From the NCBI GenBank assembly GCA_900551945.1, contig URYE01000062.1, positions 1 through 17,202 on the forward strand: a stretch of 17,202 bases of DNA, in the 5' to 3' direction. The notes under the pieces are model-generated. The model was given only the letters and a program-made list of their open reading frames with translations. It had not been told where the DNA came from and made no database searches. Shown one piece after another: positions 6,653-13,295 of the stretch. Positions within the stretch are counted from its first letter, which is position 1. Each line of letters starts with the position of its first letter. The translations under genes and the position numbers were made by a program. This stretch comes from an uncultured Eubacterium sp. Lineage in GTDB: Bacteria; Bacillota; Clostridia; Lachnospirales; Lachnospiraceae.

Positions 6653-7734
6653 ATGTACAACCCAGATTTATTAAAACAACAGTATGAACAATTAGAAAAT
6701 GGAAAAGTAAGAATAAGTGGTATGTATGAATCAATAAAGCAAGCTGATGAAAATAATGATGTACCATTTCAGCTTTATTTTAGAATAGAATTATGTGACG
6801 AGTCTGACTGGTATGCAGACTCGCTTGATATGTTTGTGGTATTTCCTAAATTGCTTGCGTTAGGAGATAAGCACCCAGATGCACCGTCTACCGTATATAA
6901 TAATAATTATGAAAATGCTATTGCACATATTTTATGGGTTTATAAGTGGTTGCTAAATGATTGTAGCGAATTTTATCAAATTTCAAAGGCAGATTGGGAA
7001 ATGTTCCTTGAAGATTTTAAGAAGAGAACTGTGGCGTTTGGCTATAGTTTGAGAGAATATTATAGTTATTTTGGCGATAATGAACTTGCAAAAAAATATT
7101 TTGAGTTATTTAGAAATGCACCAAGAAATAGAAATTCAGATTGTAAGGCGTGTGACCAGCTTGAAATTGTAAAAAAATATTTGAATAATAATGAGTTGGA
7201 AAAAGCTCAAAGAGAGGCTGTAGTTTTAGAGACAAGACAATTAAGCTGTGGAAATAGTCACTCGTGGCTTAGACTTCAAAATGCTTATATGTGTTACTAT
7301 ATGAGAAATAAAGAATTTGATAAAATAGAAAAATATATTCGTTTAATTCATAGATATGATAATGGAGAGATAGAATTTGATATAAGTGATGAAGAAATTT
7401 TGTATTATTCTTATACGGATATTTCAAAGGCACTTAAAATTTATAAAAGAGAATGGAAAGAGTGGCTGACACAAAAAATCCTAATGATAGGTTCTATGAC
7501 GGAAAAAGAGTATGTGTATTCTTTAAAAAACTTATGGAAAGTAGAAAGACAGATACAATAAAGCTAAAGTATGACACAACTTTTCCACTGTATAGAGAAG
7601 ATAATACATATAAAATATCAGACCTGTATGACTTTTATTATAAATTTACTGCTGATATTGCACGCAAGTTTGATAAGCGCAATCAGGCGGATACATTTAT
7701 TGAGAAGTTGAATAATGAAATTGTGAATATATAG
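6653..7734 (+). pseudogene. Large helical (TPR-like) protein with a frameshift
   Basis: The ATG at 6653 follows AAAGGAGAG and opens 302 codons to a stop at 7561. From about 7453 a second frame encodes KNPNDRFYDGKRVCVFF and continues to TAG at 7734, with a plausible folded C-terminus ending FIEKLNNEIVNI. Adding one A to the A6 run at 7473-7478 joins the two frames into one protein of about 360 residues. The N-terminal part is mostly helical with repeat-like segments (for example 'LAKKYFELFR' and 'NNELEKAQREA') like tetratricopeptide units, plus a CKAC pair. It sits between the protease remnant and the HSP90 remnant. A real frameshift, slippage at the A-run or a sequence error would all explain it. 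Confidence 0.7.
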
Positions 7735-7790
7735 TAGTATTTAGTAAAAGTACAATTGTCTATATTTATATGCCATTATCAAACAAGCAT

Positions 7791-7819
7791 TTGCTACTGC
7801 CATAAAAATATAGTATAAT
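7791..7819 (+). promoter_or_regulatory. Promoter of the HSP90 remnant
   Basis: TTGCTA (7791-7796), a 17-bp spacer and a perfect TATAAT (7814-7819) lie about 31 bp before the ATG at 7851. The spacing and -10 are ideal. It could still transcribe the downstream MmcQ/YjbR-family gene. Confidence 0.65.
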
Positions 7820-7850
7820 TTAAAAAACATTAGATAAGGAGTAGTAAAAA

Positions 7851-8072
7851 ATGCAAGATTATCGTTTTAAAGTGAATTTGGGTGGAATGATTGAGATTTT
7901 GTCTGACCATTTGTATAGTAGTCCTAATGTGTATATACGAGAACTTTTACAAAATGGTGTTGACGCTATCACTGGCAGAAAGCAGATTGATGGTTTTACA
8001 CTTCATAAAAACGAAACGGGTATGTTAAACAGAAATATAATGACATTAATTGAAAAAGGTCTTAATGTTTAA
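7851..8072 (+). pseudogene. HSP90-family (HtpG-like) N-terminal remnant
   Basis: The ATG at 7851 has a good ribosome site (TAAGGAGTA). The first ~45 residues start MQDYRFKVNLGGMIEILSDH and include YIRELLQNGVDAI, the first ATP-binding motif of HSP90/GHKL ATPases (Glu31, Asn35, Asp38). After ITGRKQIDG the sequence jumps to an unrelated tail ending MTLIEKGLNV, about 28 residues long, which looks like the original C-terminus. The DxGxG and lid motifs and the middle domain are gone. The frame is open, so a 73-residue peptide could be made, but it cannot be a working ATPase. An internal deletion of most of the gene is the simplest explanation. Confidence 0.75.
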
Positions 8073-8087
8073 TATTGGGGAGTAAAA

Positions 8088-8417
8088 ATGATAACAAGAC
8101 AAGAAGTGTTAGAATATGGATTGACTTTTGAAGATGTATATATTGACACACCATTTCACGATGACAATTGGATACTATTAAGATGTAAAAGGAATAAAAA
8201 AGCATTTGCGTGGACTTATGAAAAGGACAATCATATATGGGTAAATGTAAAAGTAAATCCAGAATGGCGTGATGTGTGGAGAGCAACATATACAGCGGTA
8301 ATTCCGGCATATCATCAAAATAAAAAATATTGGAATACAATAATATTAGATGGAACAGTTCCAGATAAAGAGATAAAAAGAATGATAGCAGAAAGCTATG
8401 ATTTATGTAAAGCTTAA
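8088..8417 (+). CDS. MmcQ/YjbR family protein
   Basis: An intact 109-residue protein with ribosome site GGGGAGTAA before ATG 8088. It begins MITRQEVLEYGLTFEDVY and carries the family's hallmark stretches W-x-L-x-R, AF(A)W-x-Y-E-x-D, W-V-N-V-K-x-x-P-E-W-x-D and YHQNKKYWNTIILDG, with a final IKRMIAESYDL. The length matches the family (about 110-120). Members share a fold with a helical DNA-binding-like face, but their function is poorly known. It follows the HSP90 remnant by 15 bp and probably shares its promoter. It is the only undamaged gene of this block. Confidence 0.9.
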   Translation: MITRQEVLEYGLTFEDVYIDTPFHDDNWILLRCKRNKKAFAWTYEKDNHIWVNVKVNPEWRDVWRATYTAVIPAYHQNKKYWNTIILDGTVPDKEIKRMIAESYDLCKA

Positions 8418-8529
8418 CATTTGTGAGTATTATATGAATATGAGAAATATACCATGCGAGTTATCGCAACAGTAGCAAAGGGCTTATGTTAGTACAGACT
8501 TTTGTTGTTGTTGTGTTAATAAAAAAATA

Positions 8530-8622
8530 GGCTGTCGCATTAATGAAAATTTATACACGATATATAATTATTTACTAATTAAATATCTATATTTTGTATA
8601 AAATCTTCGTAGTGCGACAGCT
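8530..8622. terminator. Bidirectional terminator, long imperfect palindrome
   Basis: GGCTGTCGCA (8530-8539) pairs with TGCGACAGCT (8613-8622), and the 73-bp interior is itself an imperfect inverted repeat (ATTTATAC against GTATAAAAT). Seven As precede it, which are Ts for the minus strand, and a T-rich run follows. It separates the convergent 8088-8417 and 8637-9359 genes. Confidence 0.75.
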
Positions 8623-8636
8623 CATTTTATATATTT

Positions 8637-9359
8637 TTATACAATAACAACATTTGCACATTTGATATCGTCACTAAGGTCGTATACATTGCCAGTAGTT
8701 ATACCGACAACAATTGGTCGTAGTGCGCGTTTGGCATTATTTTTAACTACTTTAGCTATCTCACCATTACTTAACTTTACAATTGAGTCAACTGGATATA
8801 ATATTACACTGGCAAGGAAGCTTTTTATAGCCGATATATCAAGTTCTTCAGTCATAGACATTATAAGCTCAACAGCATCACGAGGGGAGAAAGCTTTTTT
8901 ATAGGGGCGTTCTGTTACAAGGGCATCATAAATATCTGAAACTGCTAAAATTTTAGCATAACGTGTTATTTTTTCTTTAGGAAAACCAAGAGGATATCCT
9001 TTGCCATTGAGTTTTTCGTGGTGTTGAAGTACTGCCATACATATTTCATTGTTAAAATCATTGTGTTCTTGAAGCATATTGTATCCAAAGACAGAATGTT
9101 TTTTAATAATTGCAAATTCTTCATTTGTAAGCTTATCAGGCTTATTTAATATTGATATTGGAACTTTAGTTTTGCCGATATCATGTAAAAGTCCAGCTAC
9201 GCCAAGTTCATATATTTGCTTTTGCGAAAGTCCTTGTTGTTTCCCAAGTATCATAGCGATAGTAGCAACATCAACACTGTGTTTAAATGTATATTCATCA
9301 CTTGTTTTAAGTGCATTAATATCTATGGCAATGGCATTGTTTTTATCTATTGCAGTCAT
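8637..9359 (-). CDS. HD-GYP domain protein, probable c-di-GMP phosphodiesterase, N-terminus missing
   Basis: The 240-residue product has an HD-GYP domain: His27, HDIGK (His59, Asp60), KKHSVFGY, LQHHEKLNGKGYP (His113, His114, Gly121-Tyr122-Pro123) and SDIYDALVTERPY. All residues expected for binding the metal centre and hydrolysing cyclic di-GMP are there. Relatives I know carry ~100 or more extra N-terminal residues. Here homology-like sequence (ISETANNIAANL) continues upstream of ATG 9359 to an in-frame TAA at 9401-9399. ATG 9359 has no ribosome site, while an ATG at 9406-9404 with GGGGGA upstream is out of frame and stops after 11 codons. The true start is therefore uncertain and the gene may be 5'-truncated or frameshifted. 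Confidence 0.85.
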   Translation of the reverse strand: MTAIDKNNAIAIDINALKTSDEYTFKHSVDVATIAMILGKQQGLSQKQIYELGVAGLLHDIGKTKVPISILNKPDKLTNEEFAIIKKHSVFGYNMLQEHNDFNNEICMAVLQHHEKLNGKGYPLGFPKEKITRYAKILAVSDIYDALVTERPYKKAFSPRDAVELIMSMTEELDISAIKSFLASVILYPVDSIVKLSNGEIAKVVKNNAKRALRPIVVGITTGNVYDLSDDIKCANVVIV

Positions 9360-9533
9360 AAGATTAGCTGCTATATTGTTAGCTGTTTCTGATATCTCTT
9401 AATCATAATGTTTCCCCCATAGATTAAAACGAAAATTACTATATAAATTATACAATAAAAAAATAGTTTTTTCTATATATAAATTGCTTTAGTTTTTTAT
9501 TTTAATACAATTTATAAAAAGTAGTTAAAAGTT

Positions 9534-9597
9534 AAAAAGGTCTGTCATATACTAACTTATTGCATTACACAATAGAATTAGAAATATGGCAGACTTA
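9534..9597 (-). terminator. Terminator of the PIG-L gene
   Basis: On the minus strand, AGTCTGCCATAT-like and ATATGACAGACC arms form a long stem with a GU pair, followed by CTTTTTAAC. It lies 18 bp past the PIG-L stop codon and just upstream of the HD-GYP gene, so the two minus-strand genes are probably separate units. Confidence 0.75.
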
Positions 9598-9614
9598 AAA
9601 ATGTGAGTTTTATG

Positions 9615-11108
9615 TTATTTGCGTCTTCTACGTTTGTGTTTTCTTGCGTTTACGACATTTATATAACGTATGATGGTAAGTGTTCCTGCAATGGCAACAA
9701 TTACAATTAAAACAATAACAACTACTTTAATTGTTGAATTTCTATTTGCCTTATCAATTGCTTTTTGTTCTTCTGCAATTGAAGCACTTTCAGCTTCTGA
9801 TTGTGCAATTGAGACTGAGATAGAAGCCTGCTCTGCTTGTATTCTTGCCTGTTCTTCTTGTTCTTTATAAGTTGTAACGTGTTCAAGCATATCATTTCCA
9901 GTGTCAGTGCCTACAGTTGTTCTGTAAAGACCAAAGTTAGCACAACTATATTCATAGTCGTCTGATACATAGAACCAGCACCATTGTTGTGAAACGTGTT
10001 TTTTGTAGGCGGCAGCAGCAACTTCAAGAGCAGTTTGTCCATCAAATTTATTTAAAGGTGTTCTAAGATTTAAAGTTATTGTATTTTCGGGATAAAGGTG
10101 AAGATAAGTCTTTGGTACATCCCAAGTTTCATAAGTCGTAGCTGAATTTGGATAAAAATCTTCTTTCATTGAAGAATTAACGGCTGTTTGAACACTTGTT
10201 GCAAGAAGCATATGTCCACCATGACCATATTCACCATTAATGTCTTGTGTTACGCATACAAGCGGCTTAAAACGGCGAATTTGTTCAGTTACAAATTCAG
10301 TTACATCATCAATATTATATATTTGCTTTGCACCATCAAGGGTAGTTGCATATAAGTCGTCAAAATCTCCATTTACAGGATAATACTTAATTCCACTAGC
10401 CCATAAGCCATCTAGCTTTTCATGTTCTCGTATCTTAGCACCATTCCAGTAATTAGTCATGTATACAACTTGAACTTTGTCATTTAATTCGCCGCCATAA
10501 GTTGCAAGTATACCACCAAGAAATAGAATTTCATCATCGGCATGAGTTGAAAATACTAAAAAATCAGCATTATCACAAGAGGGTTGCCATACTTCTACAT
10601 CACTAGGTAGAGTACCATCACTATATGCGTAAATATCACATATTGTTTCTCCTTTTGAAAGTTCAATAGTACAGCTATTAGTGCCTTCTGGTATTTCAAC
10701 GTATTCATGTAAGAAGCCATTAGTACCACATTGTTTTGTTTGACTATTATAACTTAATGTCCATTCGTCTGTTTTAGCACCCCATATAACATAGATACCA
10801 TACATTGGTTGTTGTGATGTGATGGTAAGAGTGTCGCCTGCTGAGTAAGAAGTGTATGTATAATAAGAGCTATCTTTTAAGTAAGAAGTCCCTTTACCAG
10901 AAGATGCACTTATTGAAATATCAAGTGATTGTGCAGCCTTAGCAGGAGTAGTGTTTTGTGTGTCTTGTGAGTTAGTATCAGAATGTAATGAAATCTGGTC
11001 ATCGTAATTAACCTGTTCATCAGCAAATGTATTTGTAGAAAATAACATTACTGCTATAACCGCTACAAAACACGATAAAAGCCTTGTTAAAGTAGATTTT
11101 ATCTTCAT
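9615..11108 (-). CDS. Secreted, membrane-anchored PIG-L family deacetylase
   Basis: A 497-residue extracellular protein. A signal peptide starts MKIKSTLTRLLSCFVAVIAV and ends near FADE (residue ~31). Residues ~60-170 look like a beta-rich module. The PIG-L/LmbE domain (~180-400) has the zinc motif HADDE (His189, Asp191, Asp192) and GEYGHGGHM (His296, His299), which in this family remove the acetyl group from N-acetylglucosamine-type substrates. An Ala/Glu/Gln/Ser coiled coil (~415-455) leads to a transmembrane helix (~460-480) and a basic tail, HKRRRRK. The enzyme should thus sit outside the cell, held by its C-terminus. I prefer ATG 11108, which has GAGGAAA in place, over ATG 11120 (four residues longer), which has no ribosome site. 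The substrate is unknown; a wall or surface glycan is likely. Confidence 0.9.
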   Translation of the reverse strand: MKIKSTLTRLLSCFVAVIAVMLFSTNTFADEQVNYDDQISLHSDTNSQDTQNTTPAKAAQSLDISISASSGKGTSYLKDSSYYTYTSYSAGDTLTITSQQPMYGIYVIWGAKTDEWTLSYNSQTKQCGTNGFLHEYVEIPEGTNSCTIELSKGETICDIYAYSDGTLPSDVEVWQPSCDNADFLVFSTHADDEILFLGGILATYGGELNDKVQVVYMTNYWNGAKIREHEKLDGLWASGIKYYPVNGDFDDLYATTLDGAKQIYNIDDVTEFVTEQIRRFKPLVCVTQDINGEYGHGGHMLLATSVQTAVNSSMKEDFYPNSATTYETWDVPKTYLHLYPENTITLNLRTPLNKFDGQTALEVAAAAYKKHVSQQWCWFYVSDDYEYSCANFGLYRTTVGTDTGNDMLEHVTTYKEQEEQARIQAEQASISVSIAQSEAESASIAEEQKAIDKANRNSTIKVVVIVLIVIVAIAGTLTIIRYINVVNARKHKRRRRK

Positions 11109-11120
11109 AAATTTCCTCAT

Positions 11121-11172
11121 TTCTGAGCGTATATCTATATTGCTATTTGCTTTCGCTCACAAACAAATAGCA
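11121..11172 (-). promoter_or_regulatory. Possible pseudoknot leader of the PIG-L gene
   Basis: On the minus strand, TGCTATTTG and CAAATAGCA form a perfect 9-bp stem around a 14-nt loop containing TGAGCG. CGCTCA lies 11 nt after the stem and a few bases before the ribosome site, and it can pair with that loop to give an H-type pseudoknot. A GCTCA upstream (11175-11179) competes for the same loop bases. The geometry suggests translational control; no known riboswitch class matches. Confidence 0.4.
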
Positions 11173-11419
11173 TTTGAGCAACAGACTTAAAATATCATAT
11201 TTTTAGAATATAGTAAAGCCTTGAGTTTTTGTGTTTTACATTTATGTACCTTTTTGATATAAGTAATCTATTAATTTATTGCTTTTAGAAATAGAAGCTA
11301 AGAACCTACTTAATTAATAGTTAAGGTATATTCATTTGATATTTTATAAATGTCGATAAAAAATTGATATTAATGAAAATTTTATACGAAAAAGCATTTT
11401 TTTGTCATTTGATTTGTGG

Positions 11420-11425
11420 TAAAAT
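11420..11425 (+). promoter_or_regulatory. Extended -10 of the mecA-like gene
   Basis: TGGTAAAAT gives an extended -10 (TG-n-TAAAAT) with a T-rich -35 region 17 bp upstream. The transcript would have a ~50-nt leader before ATG 11480. Confidence 0.5.
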
Positions 11426-11479
11426 CAAAATAACACACAATAATAATATGTTAAGCTATTTTGCGGAAATGAGGATTAT

Positions 11480-12238
11480 ATGGAGTTTAAGAAAATAGAT
11501 GATACTAAGTTTCAATGTATTTTATATGAAGAAGATTTAGAGGATAATAATATATCACTCGATGATTTCTTTAAAAATGATACTGACAAAATACATGACC
11601 TTTTAGATGTTGTAATGGAAGAAGCTGAAAAGAGTATTGGAATAACTATGAATGGTGGAGTTATGTCACTTCAGTTAGCACCTCAGCCAAACCACTCAAT
11701 ATTACTTACAATTTCTTCTGGAAAAGATAATTTTGGAAGAATGTTAAAGCAGGCTGGAGAACAGGCTATGCAGGCTATAGAGTCTATGGGAAGTAATTCT
11801 ATTAGTAAAGAAGACTTTGAAGAACTTACCGATAACATTTTAGGAAGAAAATGGAATGATACAAGTGATAAAAAGAGTACTTCTAAAAACTCAGGAAATA
11901 ATAATCAAGATGAATTACAAAGTAATTTTATTAAAGCAAATATATCAGTGTTTAAGTTTGCAAGCATTGAAAATGTAGAAGAATTTTGTATGAATTGTCC
12001 TAAAACTTGGGGAATAATTAATTCTGTATATCAAGATAAGGCAGATGGAAGTGTATATCTTATTCTTGAAAAGGGAAGAAGTTCTGAAAGCAAATATAAG
12101 GTGTTTACTAACATGCTAATGGAATATGCTGAATTTGACTCATCAAAGCCAGAAAGAGTGGCTTACATAAAAGAGCATTTTGAAGTATATATTAAGGCTA
12201 ATGCAATTAACACTATAAAGAAGTATTGTATTGGATAG
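11480..12238 (+). CDS. mecA: MecA-family adaptor of the ClpC/ClpP protease
   Basis: A 252-residue protein matching the MecA/NegA adaptor family, cytoplasmic proteins that bring substrates to the ClpC unfoldase. The N-terminal domain (1-~120) begins MEFKKIDDTKFQCILYEEDL and continues KIHDLLDVVMEEA and a GGVMSLQLAPQPN-like strand. A polar Ser/Asn/Lys linker (~122-150) follows, then the C-terminal ClpC-binding domain with FKFASIENVEEFC, DGSVYLILEKG and a final FEVYIKANAINTIKKYC-like stretch. The ATG at 11480 has TGAGGATTAT and its own promoter. It is a stand-alone unit, divergent from the PIG-L gene and closed by a strong terminator. Length is typical for Clostridia. Confidence 0.88.
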   Translation: MEFKKIDDTKFQCILYEEDLEDNNISLDDFFKNDTDKIHDLLDVVMEEAEKSIGITMNGGVMSLQLAPQPNHSILLTISSGKDNFGRMLKQAGEQAMQAIESMGSNSISKEDFEELTDNILGRKWNDTSDKKSTSKNSGNNNQDELQSNFIKANISVFKFASIENVEEFCMNCPKTWGIINSVYQDKADGSVYLILEKGRSSESKYKVFTNMLMEYAEFDSSKPERVAYIKEHFEVYIKANAINTIKKYCIG

Positions 12239-12278
12239 AATAAAATTTGAAATAGATTGTAAATGAATTTAAAAAGTA

Positions 12279-12320
12279 AATTGCCTACTATTTATTGTAA
12301 AAAGCAATAAGTGGGGAATT
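12279..12320. repeat. Imperfect hairpin after mecA
   Basis: TTATTG/CAATAA, then CTACC-like pairs and AATT/AATT, form a bulged stem around a 7-nt loop. It shares the CCTACT...TTATTG...TAAGT(G/A)GGGG layout with the 5961-6003 hairpin, so the two look like members of one repeat family. Confidence 0.5.
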
Positions 12321-12348
12321 GCTGATATTTGTTTAATTTAATTATAGT

Positions 12349-12400
12349 GCCTTGCAGTATTATTTTACAGGATTTGTAAAATGGTATTGCGAGGCTTTTT
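12349..12400 (+). terminator. Strong terminator after mecA
   Basis: Two 21-nt arms (12349-12369 and 12375-12395) pair along their full length, with G-U wobbles only, around the loop GGATT. TTTTT follows at 12396-12400. This is the strongest terminator in the window. Confidence 0.88.
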
Positions 12401-12430
12401 GTCGTTGTTTTACAAATGATAAGTTTTAAA

Positions 12431-12460
12431 TTCTTAATAATTCTTAATTAAAATTCTTAT
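12431..12460 (+). promoter_or_regulatory. Direct repeats, likely response-regulator site
   Basis: TTCTTAATAA (12431-12440), TTCTTAATTA (12441-12450) and TTCTTAT (12454-12460) form direct repeats one helical turn apart, as OmpR/PhoB-type regulators use. They lie about 100 bp upstream of the response-regulator gene, so autoregulation is plausible. Pure AT-richness is the main alternative. Confidence 0.45.
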
Positions 12461-12557
12461 ATATTGAAAGTATATGACATAACTGTTAGTTTATTATATA
12501 GAGTTTATAAAATCTATTTTCAAAATAAAATTAATTTAGTTAAGTGAGGCGAGATTA

Positions 12558-13295
12558 GTGTATACAATTTTAATTGTTGATGATGAAGTGCAGATAAGGA
12601 ATATATTAAAAGAGTTTCTTTTAATGAATGGTAATAAAGTAGTGGAAGCAAAAGACGGAAAAGAAGCTGTTAAGCTAATGAATGAAAGTATAAGTCTAGT
12701 TATAATAGATGTCAATATGCCTAATCTTACAGGAGATAAGGCGTGTAGAATGCTTAGAAGAAAATGGAATTGCCCAGTGATATTTTTAACAGCTTATGGT
12801 GACAATGAAACAAGAATACGCTGTTATGAATATGGAGCAGATGATTTTGTGGTGAAGCCTTTTAGATATTCAGACATTATTGTTCATGTAAATGCTTTAC
12901 TTAGACGTTGCTACGAGTATGATGTTACAAATAATAAGCAGAATGAAAAAATAATAACACAAGATATTAATAGTATTAATAATATTAGCAATGATACTAA
13001 AAAAGATATGTTAATAGATGGTCTTATTATTGACAAGTATAGAAGAAAGATAACATATAACGATAAGAATATAGAAGTTACTTGTACAGAATATGATATA
13101 TTCGAGTTCCTTTTAAAAAACAAGGGTAAGGTATTTGCAATTGATGAAATATACGAAGCAGTATGGCAAGAAAAGTATTGCAAAGCTTCAGCTAATACAG
13201 TAATGGTACATATAAGAAACTTAAGGAAAAAGCTTAATAATACTGGTAGAGAATTTATTTTTAATTCATGGGGGAAGGGATATTATGTTGATTAA
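12558..13295 (+). CDS. OmpR/VanR-type response regulator
   Basis: A 245-residue transcription factor. The receiver domain (1-~118) has the acidic pair Asp8/Asp9 (ILIVDDE), the phosphorylated Asp51 (VIIDVNMP), Thr78 (FLTAYGD) and Lys100 (VVKPFR). A polar linker (~119-148) leads to a winged-helix DNA-binding domain with CTEYDIFEFLL, SANTVMVHIRNLRKKL and SWGKGYYV. The NTVMVHIRNLR stretch is of the VanR/VncR type. The start is GTG 12558, preceded by GTGAGGCGAG. The last 11 bp overlap the kinase gene, so the two form one operon. It is probably activated by that kinase in response to an envelope signal. Confidence 0.93.
   Translation: MYTILIVDDEVQIRNILKEFLLMNGNKVVEAKDGKEAVKLMNESISLVIIDVNMPNLTGDKACRMLRRKWNCPVIFLTAYGDNETRIRCYEYGADDFVVKPFRYSDIIVHVNALLRRCYEYDVTNNKQNEKIITQDINSINNISNDTKKDMLIDGLIIDKYRRKITYNDKNIEVTCTEYDIFEFLLKNKGKVFAIDEIYEAVWQEKYCKASANTVMVHIRNLRKKLNNTGREFIFNSWGKGYYVD

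Noticed and set aside
11121..11172. Known cyclic di-GMP or preQ1 riboswitch
   Set aside because: The conserved core bases of those classes are not present; only the stem and pseudoknot geometry is suggestive.
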